Positions 57,113 through 64,000 of a stretch of 64,000 bases of DNA are shown in pieces. The notes under the pieces were generated by a model, which was not told the origin of the DNA, ran no database searches, and saw nothing but the letters and a program-made list of their open reading frames with translations. This DNA is from Symbiobacterium sp040797425 (GTDB lineage Bacteria > Bacillota > Sulfobacillia > Symbiobacteriales > Symbiobacteriaceae): the NCBI RefSeq assembly GCF_040797425.1, contig NZ_JBFNEH010000005.1, positions 1 to 64,000 of the forward strand, in the 5' to 3' direction. Both the position numbers and the translations under genes were made by a program. Every line of letters starts with the position of its first letter. The first letter of the stretch is position 1.

Positions 57113-57838
57113 ATGGGGAAGATGCGGTTGGACAAGTTCTTGGGGCACATGGGGTTCGGCAGCCGCAAGGAGCTGGGCGCCCTCATCCGGGCGGGGCGGG
57201 TGACCGTGGACGGCATGACCGTCACCGACCCTGCGACCCCGGTGGACCCGGCCGGCGGGGGCGTGGCCGTGGACGGGCGTCCGGTGGCCTTCCAGCGCCA
57301 CTTCCACGTGCTGCTCCACAAGCCGGCCGGGGTCATCACGGCCACCGAGGACCCCCGGCAACCCACCGTGATGGAGGTGCTGCCCCCGGAACTGCGGCGG
57401 CGCGATCTCTTCCCCGTGGGACGGCTGGACAAGGAGACGGAGGGGCTGCTCCTGCTCACCACGGACGGCACGCTCGCCCACCGGCTGCTCTCGCCGCGCT
57501 GGCACCAGCCCAAGCGCTACCTGGCGCAGGTGGACGCCCCGCTGGGGCCCGGTGACGAGGCCGCCTTCGCAGCCGGGATCGCGCTGGAGGACGGGTACGT
57601 GACCCTGCCCGGGCAGCTGGAGATTGTCGGCCCGCAGGAGGGCATCGTCACCATCTACGAGGGGAAGTACCACCAAGTTCGCCGCATGTTTGCCGCACTG
57701 GGGAAGCGGGTGGTCTATCTCAGACGCCTCTCCATGGGGCCCCTCGTCCTGGGCGACTTGCCCCGGGGGGCAGCGCGGCCGCTGACCGAGGCGGAGGTGG
57801 AGGCGCTGTACGCATCAGCCTCCCTGTCGCATCCCTAG
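57113..57838 (+). CDS. RsuA-family rRNA pseudouridine synthase
   Basis: 241 residues: N-terminal S4 RNA-binding domain (MRLDKFLGHMGFGSRKELGA), then the catalytic domain with Asp106 in PVGRLDKETEGLLLLT and KYHQVRRMFAALGKRVVYLR. Domain layout matches the RsuA group that modifies 16S rRNA U516, though related RluB/RluE members act on 23S; the target is not certain. ATG 57113 is chosen for the S4 start and AAAGGCGGCGGG upstream. It lies between ribF and rpsO. Confidence 0.87.
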   Translation: MGKMRLDKFLGHMGFGSRKELGALIRAGRVTVDGMTVTDPATPVDPAGGGVAVDGRPVAFQRHFHVLLHKPAGVITATEDPRQPTVMEVLPPELRRRDLFPVGRLDKETEGLLLLTTDGTLAHRLLSPRWHQPKRYLAQVDAPLGPGDEAAFAAGIALEDGYVTLPGQLEIVGPQEGIVTIYEGKYHQVRRMFAALGKRVVYLRRLSMGPLVLGDLPRGAARPLTEAEVEALYASASLSHP

Positions 57839-57845
57839 GTGGCGC

Positions 57846-57874
57846 TTGCTCCCGCTGGCCGCCTGTGCTAGACT
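57846..57874 (+). promoter_or_regulatory. SigA-type promoter of rpsO
   Basis: TTGCTC (57846-57851), 17-bp spacer, TAGACT (57869-57874), 92 bp before the rpsO start. Confidence 0.6.
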
Positions 57875-57879
57875 AGAGC

Positions 57880-57950
57880 GTGTCTGACAACCGGTAACGC
57901 GGTCTGCCGCTGACTCCGGCGGCTTACTGGGTTGCCGGCGCTTTTCAAAC
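57880..57950 (+). ncRNA. Structured rpsO leader (possible S15 autoregulatory element)
   Basis: CCGGTAAC near 57891 can pair with GTTGCCGG near 57931, enclosing a second hairpin of GCCG/CGGC arms around 57906-57923. S15 represses its own mRNA through leader structures in many bacteria; the exact fold here was not computed. Confidence 0.4.
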
Positions 57951-57966
57951 GAGGAGGTTGAGTTCC

Positions 57967-58245
57967 ATGCCGCTGACTCAGGAACAGAAGCGCAAGATCA
58001 TCGACGAGTTCAAGACCCACGAGGGCGACACCGGTTCGCCCGAGGTGCAGGTGGCGCTGCTCACCCATCGCATCAACGAGCTGACCGAGCACCTGCGGAT
58101 CCACAAGAAGGACCACCACTCCCGCCGGGGCCTGCTGAAGATGGTCGGCCAGCGCCGTGCGCTGCTCGTCTATCTGAACAAGATCTCGCCCGAGCGGTAC
58201 GCCAAGCTGATCGAGCGGCTGAACATCCGCGACGTCATCCGCTAG
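57967..58245 (+). CDS. rpsO: 30S ribosomal protein S15
   Basis: Primary 16S rRNA-binding protein of the 30S platform. The 92-residue product starts MPLTQEQKRKIIDEFKTHEG, then DTGSPEVQVALLTHRINELT and KDHHSRRGLLKMVGQRRALL, near the family consensus; length slightly above the usual 88-89. ATG 57967 has AGGAGGTTGA upstream. In most bacteria pnp follows directly; here 5 kb intervene. Confidence 0.97.
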   Translation: MPLTQEQKRKIIDEFKTHEGDTGSPEVQVALLTHRINELTEHLRIHKKDHHSRRGLLKMVGQRRALLVYLNKISPERYAKLIERLNIRDVIR

Positions 58246-58260
58246 GCCAGGAAAAGGAGT

Positions 58261-58292
58261 ACGAGACCGAACCTTAGGGGGTTCGGTCTCGT
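58261..58292 (+). terminator. Terminator after rpsO
   Basis: ACGAGACCGAACC (58261-58273) pairs with GGTTCGGTCTCGT (58280-58292), 13 bp, 6-nt loop; weak T-run. Confidence 0.65.
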
Positions 58293-58318
58293 TCGCGCGC
58301 AGGGGCGTGGACGCTTGC

Positions 58319-58560
58319 GCTCCCACCCCGCTGCGCCTCCCCGGGCCGTGCGCCTGCCCGGGTTGGGAGCGGTCACCCCGCGCGGGTTCCGCCCGAACGG
58401 CGGCGTTCGTGAATGGACGGGCACGCACCGCCGCATCGCGGCGTGCAGGCCCCGCTGGCGGGCCGGTTTCTTCCCCGTGAGACCCCACGCTTGAGCCGGG
58501 CTGAGATTGGGTGTAAATTTGTGCACGAAGGGTGCAGCCGGTTTCGCCCACGGCTGCACC
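58319..58560 (+). other. Non-coding gap before the AbrB-type gene with two inverted repeats
   Basis: The 357 bases between rpsO and the next gene (58246-58602) hold no supportable gene. They contain GCTCCCA (58319-58325) with TGGGAGC (58364-58370), and GGTGCAGCCG (58531-58540) with CGGCTGCACC (58551-58560), the latter followed by GCCGTTTGTT, resembling a terminator or attenuator. Confidence 0.5.
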
Positions 58561-58602
58561 GCCGTTTGTTCCTGATCAGCCCACCCGGGGAGGCTTTGGT
58601 AC

Positions 58603-59664
58603 ATGCAGTATGTCGTCCTCGCAATCAGCGCGGTCATCGCCGGATGGCTCTTTGACACCCTCCACATTCCCGTGGGCTGGATGCTGGGGCCGATGCTGGC
58701 CAGCGCCGTGGGTTCGGCTTTCCTGAAGCGACCGGCGCGGCTCCCGCGGCCGGTCATGCAGGTCGGCCAGGCCCTGATCGGCCTGGGCATCGGGATGAAC
58801 TTCACCGTGGAGACCCTCCGTCAGGTGCTCGCACTCGGGCTGCCGCTGCTGGCAGTCGTGGGGATCACCGGTGCCCTCAGCCTGCTGAACGGCTACTTGC
58901 TCTCCCGCTGGGCGAAGGTGGATCCGGCCACGAGCACTGCCGGCACCCTGCCGGGAGCGGCTTCGGCCATGGCCGCAATGGCGGGGGAACTGGGCGCAGA
59001 CCCGGTGGGGGTCACGATCCTGACGTACGTGCGGCTGATCATGGTGGCCGTGCTGACCCCCCTGGCCGTTTCCGCCTTCCTTCCCGGCGGCGCGCCGGCC
59101 CTTTCTGCCGCCGCGACGGGGGCCGGAGTGGCTGCCGCCCCCTGGCCCGTTGACCTCGTGGTCTTGCTGGCCTGCGGCATCCTGGGGGTCTATCTGGGCA
59201 AGAAGCTCCACCTGCCCTCGCCGAGCTTTCTGGGCCCCGTCCTGGCCATCATCCTGGCCGGGTGGGCGGTGCCCTACCAGTTCGTCCTGCCCGGGCCGCT
59301 CTTCCAGTTGGGCATGCTCCTGGTGGGCCTCTCCATCGGCATGCAGTTTAACCTGGCCTCGGTGGTGAGGCTGGGGAAGGCGGTACTTATTGAGGTCTTC
59401 CTTGTGGTGGCCCTCATCGCGTTCTGCCTGGTGGCGGGCTACGGAATCCACTGGCTGACCGGCATCGACGCCCTGACCTGTGCGCTGGGCACGGCGCCGG
59501 GCGCCATGGAGATGATGACGGCCACCGCCGTCGAGCTGGGGGGTGATGGCGGGTTGGTGCTGGCCATGCAGATGACTCGCCTGCTGATCGTGCTGTTGTT
59601 CGGCCCCTGGATCACCACCCGCATGGGGAGGCGTGAGGCGGCTGCGCACCTTTCGCACTCGTAG
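58603..59664 (+). CDS. AbrB-family (PF05145-type) membrane protein
   Basis: 353 residues with about ten membrane segments. It has the two internal repeats of the AbrB/ammonia-monooxygenase-type permease family: IPVGWMLGPMLASAVGSAF and LIGLGIGMNFTVETLRQVLA, then LPSPSFLGPVLAIILAGWAV and LVGLSIGMQFNLASVVRLGK. The loop ATSTAGTLPGAASAMAAMAG and its counterpart CALGTAPGAMEMMTATAVEL are conserved. Function is unknown; some members are linked to export or tolerance. It is unrelated to the DNA-binding AbrB. ATG 58603 follows GGGGAGG. It stands between rpsO and the divergent sensor gene. Confidence 0.8.
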   Translation: MQYVVLAISAVIAGWLFDTLHIPVGWMLGPMLASAVGSAFLKRPARLPRPVMQVGQALIGLGIGMNFTVETLRQVLALGLPLLAVVGITGALSLLNGYLLSRWAKVDPATSTAGTLPGAASAMAAMAGELGADPVGVTILTYVRLIMVAVLTPLAVSAFLPGGAPALSAAATGAGVAAAPWPVDLVVLLACGILGVYLGKKLHLPSPSFLGPVLAIILAGWAVPYQFVLPGPLFQLGMLLVGLSIGMQFNLASVVRLGKAVLIEVFLVVALIAFCLVAGYGIHWLTGIDALTCALGTAPGAMEMMTATAVELGGDGGLVLAMQMTRLLIVLLFGPWITTRMGRREAAAHLSHS

Positions 59665-59697
59665 AGCCTCGCGGCGGTACTGCAGCGGCGGGCGGCA

Positions 59698-59717
59698 GGC
59701 ACGCCGGCCGGCGTGCC
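59698..59717. repeat. Perfect 20-bp palindrome downstream of the AbrB-type gene
   Basis: GGCACGCCGG directly followed by CCGGCGTGCC, without a spacer. It may be part of the 3' end region of two convergent transcripts, or a protein site. Significance unknown. Confidence 0.4.
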
Positions 59718-59761
59718 GACCCGAGTGGCGACCAGCACGGCCAGGGCCGGCTCCATTGCAA

Positions 59762-59795
59762 AGGGCCTGCACGTCCCCGGAGGGGTGCAGGCCCT
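59762..59795. terminator. Terminator between the convergent AbrB-type and WG genes
   Basis: AGGGCCTGCAC (59762-59772) pairs with GTGCAGGCCCT (59785-59795). On the minus strand it is followed by TTT, serving the WG gene; on the + strand it follows the AbrB-type gene. Confidence 0.65.
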
Positions 59796-59848
59796 GCGTA
59801 ATTCGGGCAAGGTGCCCATGTGGTGGCGGAGCCGCAGGCCCCGGCCGA

Positions 59849-61690
59849 TCACATGCCCTGGAGCGCCTTCCAGAAGGCTCCCTCAGTGTCGATGAGCGGC
59901 TGGAGGTCGGCGTAGGGGATGGTGAAGGTCGGGAAGCCCGCCGCGTAGGGGGCAATCTCATACGGAGCCCAGTAGATCTGCAGGGCGTCCGCCCCGGCTG
60001 CGAACGGCTGGTCCGGCTTCACCTCGGGGTCGGGTTCATACACCCCCCCATCCGGGTTGGCCGCAATCTGCTGCCGCACGATGTCCCGCAGACGTTGCGC
60101 ATACGGCGCCCCCGGCTTGAAGAGGTCGGACAGCCGGTACTCGGCGCCGGTCTTCAGGTCGATGTGGTAGTAATCCTCATACGGCATGCCGTGGGCCGCC
60201 CCGAGGGGGAAGACATAGGCCGAGCGCTCCACGACCATCACGTCGCCGACCCGCTGAACCGCGAACCTGATTTCCACGGTCTCCCGGACGTCGGCCGGCT
60301 GCTGGGTGACCAGGTCGTCGCGCAGGAACAGCTCCTCCAGGCGGCGGTTGATCTGCTCCTGAACCCCGGCGGCGGGGAGGCCGTTCAATTCGGGGTAGTA
60401 AACCAGCACATCCCGGCCGTTCCGGTACTTCCGGGACGTGACCTGGACACCGCCCGGCAGCGTCCAGGAAGTGGCCGGCTGCCACACGACCTGGCCGTCA
60501 GGGGTGAGGTAGCTGAGGGCTCCGTCGATTTCCGCCGCGATCAGATTGCCGACGCGGCGCATGGTGCCGATGCCGTTCACCTCGATGTGGCGACCCGTCG
60601 CGTCAAGGAAGTGCGTGGAGGTCTCGTCGCTGGCGCTGACTCCCTCCGGGGTTACCACCACGTCATAGTACTGGAAGTCGGTCAGCTGATCCCCCTGCGC
60701 ATTGAAGAGAGCGCACGGTGCGAAGACAGGCGGCACGCCGTCCGCTGTCGGCCGGGCCACGGTGAAGAGCCCTTCGCCCCGGTAGTCGTCGCCCAGGTAC
60801 GCAATGTAGCCAAACTGGGGCTCAATCACCCAGTTGCCGCTCCGGTCGATGACGCCGTAGCGGGTGGAGAGATAGTCCTCGCCGATGGCGACCACCGCCA
60901 GGCCGTCGTTGAAGGGCATGGCATAGTTGAACCGAGGCGGGATGGACACGTCACCGGTCAGTGACCGGTAGCCCCACAGCCCGCTGTTCCGGTCGTGGTA
61001 GAGGAGCATCCCGTCACCTCCGGGCTGAAGCCGGTCCACGTCCAGCTCCAGCAGCCGGTTGCCTGCGGTGTCGATGACGGCCCAGTGACCCTCGGCCAGC
61101 TTCACGGCCGCCTTCCCGTCTTCAAAGCTGGCGGCGTAGGCGAAGGTGGGCGCGACGGCCACGCTGCCGTCCGTCCGGAGATAGCCGTACAGTCCGTCGC
61201 GGCTGAACAGCGCCCGGTCACCCGTCCACTGCGTCTCCACCCAGTCGCCGTCGACCGTGGCTGTCACTTTGCCGCTCCGGTCAATGAGTTGGATGGCGCC
61301 GTCTGTGTACTCGACATAGAGCCCGTCGGAAACGGCTGAGAGGCCGAAGCCGGTGGACTGGTACACGACGCTGCCGGTGGCGTCAACCAGGGCATCCCGG
61401 CCGCCCACCTGGACGATGGCCAGGCCGTCCGCCCCGAACGCTGACGCCCTCTCGAACTGCGGCGCGATCACGAAGCTGCCGTTGTCGTCCACATACCCCC
61501 AGCGCTTCTCCCCGTTTTCGAACTGGTACGCGGGGTAAAGCCACTCCCGCTGCTGCCCGTCACCGGCAGACGCCTCGGCCGCGGGCCGGGCGTCCGGTTC
61601 GGTGGTTGCCGGAACCTCGTACTGCACGTCGAATGCGGTGGCCACGAGCAGGGCCAGGGCCGCCGCCAGCTTGCCAAACCAGGGTTGCAT
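59849..61690 (-). CDS. Secreted WG-repeat protein with C-terminal DUF4163/DUF3298 (RsiV-like) domain
   Basis: 613 residues. The N-terminus has a signal or anchor segment (FGKLAAALALLVATAFDV) without a lipobox. Residues about 50-390 hold a series of WG repeats (KRWGYVDDNGSFVIAPQFER, GLYGYLRTDGSVAVAPTFAY, RYGVIDRSGNWVIEPQFGYI). Residues about 400-613 resemble DUF4163 plus DUF3298 (VLVYYPELNGLPAAGVQEQI, FPLGAAHGMPYEDYYHIDLK, YRLSDLFKPGA, IYWAPYEIAPYAAGFPTFTI), the extracytoplasmic domain of the lysozyme-sensing anti-sigma RsiV. The start at 61690 follows AGGAGGA. It is divergent from an ECF sigma gene, so a sensor role is possible. Confidence 0.8.
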   Translation of the reverse strand: MQPWFGKLAAALALLVATAFDVQYEVPATTEPDARPAAEASAGDGQQREWLYPAYQFENGEKRWGYVDDNGSFVIAPQFERASAFGADGLAIVQVGGRDALVDATGSVVYQSTGFGLSAVSDGLYVEYTDGAIQLIDRSGKVTATVDGDWVETQWTGDRALFSRDGLYGYLRTDGSVAVAPTFAYAASFEDGKAAVKLAEGHWAVIDTAGNRLLELDVDRLQPGGDGMLLYHDRNSGLWGYRSLTGDVSIPPRFNYAMPFNDGLAVVAIGEDYLSTRYGVIDRSGNWVIEPQFGYIAYLGDDYRGEGLFTVARPTADGVPPVFAPCALFNAQGDQLTDFQYYDVVVTPEGVSASDETSTHFLDATGRHIEVNGIGTMRRVGNLIAAEIDGALSYLTPDGQVVWQPATSWTLPGGVQVTSRKYRNGRDVLVYYPELNGLPAAGVQEQINRRLEELFLRDDLVTQQPADVRETVEIRFAVQRVGDVMVVERSAYVFPLGAAHGMPYEDYYHIDLKTGAEYRLSDLFKPGAPYAQRLRDIVRQQIAANPDGGVYEPDPEVKPDQPFAAGADALQIYWAPYEIAPYAAGFPTFTIPYADLQPLIDTEGAFWKALQGM

Positions 61691-61916
61691 AATCCTTCCT
61701 CCTGCTGAGCCGATTCGTGCCACAATCGGAACCAGATTTCCAGCGCTTCACGTAGTAGACCGTTCGTGTCTCGCGAAAGTTGCGCTCTCAGGGCTTGCTT
61801 TTTGCCCGAAATGCATATTCGAATTTGGTCCTTTCCGGGCCTGGCGGCGGGAAGCGGGTCCTGTCCGCGGCGGGTTAGGGAGGTGCCCTGTTTCCGTGGG
61901 AACGGAGCAGGTGGCC

Positions 61917-61934
61917 CTTCACTCCGGAGTGAAG
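61917..61934. promoter_or_regulatory. Perfect 18-bp palindrome in the WG/sigma divergent region
   Basis: CTTCACTCC directly followed by GGAGTGAAG. It lies 66 bp before the sigma start in a 309-bp divergent region (61691-61999). That region also contains GGAAC (61899-61903) that might be an ECF -35. It is a good candidate operator, but no regulator is identified. Confidence 0.45.
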
Positions 61935-61999
61935 AAAACCACGCACATCCACCGAACGAAATCCGGTGTGCCTCCGGTCTCAACAGTAGAGGTGGTGGT

Positions 62000-62512
62000 A
62001 TGCTGGCTCGCCGTGAAGCTGAACGCCGGGAGGCCTTCGTCGCCCTGTTCTCGCAGATGGCGCCCCGCCTGTACCGCACGGCGGTGGGCATCCTGGGCAA
62101 CCCGCACGATGCGGCCGACGCCCTCCAGGAGACCGGGCTGAAGGCGTTCCGCTATTTCGACTCGCTGGCTTCCCCCGAGGCCGGCCCGGCCTGGCTAAAT
62201 CGAATCCTGATCAACACGTGTTACGATGTGGGGCGACGCCGCGCCCGGACGGTGCCCACCGGTCTGGAAGTGGTGGTGAGTCCCGACGGATATACTGCGC
62301 CCGAAACGGACTGGGCGCTGCTGGAAGCCCTGCAACAGCTTTCGCCCGAACAGCGGACCACCGTCGTCCTCAGGTTCTTCCAGGACCTGACGATTGCCCA
62401 GATCGCTCAGGTGATGTCGGTGCCCGAGGGAACGGTGAAGTCGCGGCTGCACGCCAGTATGGCGAAGCTGCGCGCCGCACTCGCACCTGCAGCAGAGGAG
62501 GGTGTACAGTGA
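62000..62512 (+). CDS. ECF-family RNA polymerase sigma factor
   Basis: 170 residues with only the sigma2 and sigma4 domains. Region 2 (about 10-80) has LYRTAVGILGNPHDAADALQ, then ETGLKAFRYFDS; region 4 (about 115-165) has LEALQQLSPEQRTTVVLRFF, then QDLTIAQIAQVMSVPEGTVK and SRLHASMAKLRAAL. It would direct polymerase to stress or envelope genes once released from the downstream anti-sigma. ATG 62000 follows AGAGGTGG. Its stop overlaps the next gene as GTGA. Confidence 0.92.
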   Translation: MLARREAERREAFVALFSQMAPRLYRTAVGILGNPHDAADALQETGLKAFRYFDSLASPEAGPAWLNRILINTCYDVGRRRARTVPTGLEVVVSPDGYTAPETDWALLEALQQLSPEQRTTVVLRFFQDLTIAQIAQVMSVPEGTVKSRLHASMAKLRAALAPAAEEGVQ

Positions 62513-63045
62513 GGCCCTACGTGATCGGCGGCGCGTGCGACCGCGTGCGCCAGCAGGTGGAGAACGCCATGGTGGAAGGGGTTCTGACCCTGCCCGCCCC
62601 GCTGCTGGCACACGTGGAGCGCTGCCCCCACTGCAGCCGTGAGGTGCGGGAGGTCGAGACCCTCCTGAAGCGCCTCCGGAGCCTGCCGGCCAGCCTGGAC
62701 CTCGGCCCGGTACCGCCCGTCGTGGACAGGGTACTCCAGGCCGTGGCGCAGGGTGGACAGGCGGTCGCCAGCGCACCTGCCGCCAGCGCAACTCCGACTC
62801 ACAGTGCGGGTTCGCTGTCGTCCGCGGGGACGCCCGTGCGTCGGCAGCGTCCGCCCCAGTGGCGGTGGATCGTCGGCCAGGTGGCGGCGGTGGCCGCTGC
62901 GTTGGCCGTCGCAGCCGGCGGGCTGACGCTCCTCGGCCTGCGCATCCACCGGGCGGTGGTGGGAATCAGCCCTGGCGAAGGGTTGAACCAGTGGTTCGAG
63001 CCCTTGCGCGAGTGGACCCAGGCGCTGTTCCGGAATGTGTGGTAG
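62509..63045 (+). CDS. Zinc-type (ZAS) transmembrane anti-sigma factor
   Basis: 178 residues: cytoplasmic zinc motif HVERCPHC (His35, Cys39, Cys42; Cys10 may be the fourth ligand), a flexible Ala/Pro/Ser linker (about 85-115), one membrane helix (about 120-140; VGQVAAVAAALAVAAGGLTL), and a short outer tail of about 35 residues. It probably holds the ECF sigma until a signal triggers release or proteolysis. The outer tail is too short for a sensor domain. GTG 62509 overlaps the sigma stop. Confidence 0.88.
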   Translation: MRPYVIGGACDRVRQQVENAMVEGVLTLPAPLLAHVERCPHCSREVREVETLLKRLRSLPASLDLGPVPPVVDRVLQAVAQGGQAVASAPAASATPTHSAGSLSSAGTPVRRQRPPQWRWIVGQVAAVAAALAVAAGGLTLLGLRIHRAVVGISPGEGLNQWFEPLREWTQALFRNVW

Positions 63046-63075
63046 GGGGACGCATGAGGAGCGCCCGTACACGGA

Positions 63076-63105
63076 GCCTGCATGCCGACGGAGCGGCGTG
63101 CAGGC
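63076..63105 (+). terminator. Terminator after the anti-sigma gene
   Basis: GCCTGCATGCC (63076-63086) pairs with GGCGTGCAGGC (63095-63105), one T-G wobble, then CCTTTGTT. The 199 bases after it hold no recognised promoter or gene before pnp. Confidence 0.65.
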
Positions 63106-63304
63106 CCTTTGTTGCTCACCGCTCATATTTCCTCCACCAGGAAGGAGAAGCTAGTCAAAGTGTGGAAACCAAAGAGGTTAGGAGAAATAGTGCCAACGGG
63201 AGATGCCGCTGGGTAGCGGCGACGGGCAGGCGCGCGGCTCGATCGGGCCGGCGCAGGGACTGCCCGGTGCACCAGACGGTCCTGGGCACAGAAGGAGGCT
63301 CAAA

Positions 63305-64000
63305 GTGACCGCAACGTATTCCATGGAACTTGGGGGCCGAACCATGACCCTCGAGACGGGTCGCCTGGCCAAACAGGCCAGTGGCGCCGTGCTGGTTCGG
63401 TACGGGGACAGCGTGGTGCTCTGCACCGCAGTGGGCAGCGCCACCCCCCGGGAGGGAATTGACTTCTTCCCGCTCACGGTTGACTACGAGGAGCGCATGT
63501 ACTCGGTGGGCCGGATTCCGGGCAACTGGTTCCGGCGCGAGGGTCGGCCGACCAGCAAGGCGATCCTCTGGGCGCGGCTGACCGACCGGCCGATCCGCCC
63601 GCTCTTTCCGGAGGGCTACCGCAACGACGTGCAGATCGTCTGCACCGTCCTCTCGGTCGACCCGGACCATCCGGTGGAGATCATGGGCATGATCGGCGCC
63701 TCGGCCGCCCTGACGATCTCCGACATCCCCTTTGAGGGGCCCATCGGCGGCGTGATCGTCGGCCTGGTGGACGGCCAGTTCGTCATCAACCCCACTGCCG
63801 AGCAGGCCGAGCGCAGCGAGATGCACCTGGTCGTGGCCGGCACCGAGCAGGCCGTCCTCATGGTGGAGGCCGGCGCCAAGGAAGTGCCGGAGGAAGTGAT
63901 GCTCGACGCCATCCTCTACGGCCACGAGGTGATCAAGAACACCATCATCCCGACGATCAAGCAGATGCAGGCGGACGTGGGCAAGCCCAAGCGGGAGGTC
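63305..64000 (+). CDS. pnp: Polynucleotide phosphorylase, 5' part (continues beyond window)
   Basis: 3'-5' exoribonuclease of RNA decay. The visible 232 codons give the first RNase PH domain: VTATYSMELGGRTMTLETGR, LAKQASGAVLVRYGDSVVLC, and GRIPGNWFRREGRPTSKAIL, then WARLTDRPIRPLFPEGYRND, all diagnostic. GTG 63305 has AAGGAGG upstream. The gene is cut by the window end; about two thirds are missing. It normally follows rpsO, but an accessory cluster intervenes here. Confidence 0.95.
   Translation, partial: MTATYSMELGGRTMTLETGRLAKQASGAVLVRYGDSVVLCTAVGSATPREGIDFFPLTVDYEERMYSVGRIPGNWFRREGRPTSKAILWARLTDRPIRPLFPEGYRNDVQIVCTVLSVDPDHPVEIMGMIGASAALTISDIPFEGPIGGVIVGLVDGQFVINPTAEQAERSEMHLVVAGTEQAVLMVEAGAKEVPEEVMLDAILYGHEVIKNTIIPTIKQMQADVGKPKREV

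Overview
The window is a high-GC (about two thirds G+C or more) chromosomal segment of a spore-forming Firmicute-type bacterium. The evidence is a Gram-positive PolC polymerase, CodY, a T-box leader on proS, a SPOCS-domain protein, a YtvI-type sporulation membrane protein, and the Firmicutes gene order. High GC with Bacillus/Clostridium-like content suggests Symbiobacterium or a close relative (inference from composition and synteny; no search was run). No rRNA, tRNA, CRISPR array, insertion sequence or prophage was seen.

The backbone is the conserved Firmicutes housekeeping cluster, nearly all on the + strand. It runs rplS-lepB-rbgA-rnhB-yraN (0.2-3.6 kb), comM-dprA-topA-trmFO-xerC-codY (4.6-15.4 kb), rpsB-tsf-pyrH-frr-uppS-cdsA-dxr-rseP-ispG-proS (18.9-31.2 kb), polC (39.3-43.7 kb), and rimP-nusA-ylxR-L7Ae-infB-rbfA-nrnA-truB-ribF-rsuA-type-rpsO (48.3-58.2 kb), ending in a partial pnp at the right edge. 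Together these genes cover translation, ribosome and RNA maturation, replication, competence/recombination, lipid and isoprenoid (MEP) synthesis and membrane proteolysis.

Accessory islets interrupt this backbone. They are: a minus-strand SPOCS gene (3.6-4.5 kb); TusA-like and M20 peptidase genes (6.7-8.3 kb); a much reduced motility/c-di-GMP remnant (FlbD, PilZ, FapA) where relatives carry the large fla/che operon (15.6-18.7 kb); a YdcF-like pseudogene next to the proS T-box (29.1-29.7 kb); a block with CPBP protease, patatin, a Mn/Zn ABC transporter, a glycosyltransferase and MgtC between proS and polC (31.3-39.2 kb); a block with lipoate ligase, HAD phosphatase and ADP-ribosylglycohydrolase between polC and rimP (43.8-48.1 kb); and, between the usually adjacent rpsO and pnp, an AbrB-type membrane protein plus a divergent cluster of a WG-repeat/RsiV-like sensor, an ECF sigma factor and a zinc-type anti-sigma factor (58.6-63.0 kb).

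Most notable: RNase HII lacks the second catalytic acidic residue; the ECF sigma/anti-sigma pair lies opposite a secreted protein that joins WG repeats to the extracytoplasmic domain known from RsiV; a 24-nt direct repeat brackets a 305-bp promoter-bearing segment between dxr and rseP; a possible CodY box lies before xerC-codY; and a promoter-terminator leader precedes rimP-nusA. Starts were chosen by ribosome-binding sites and family N-termini, and many are GTG or TTG.
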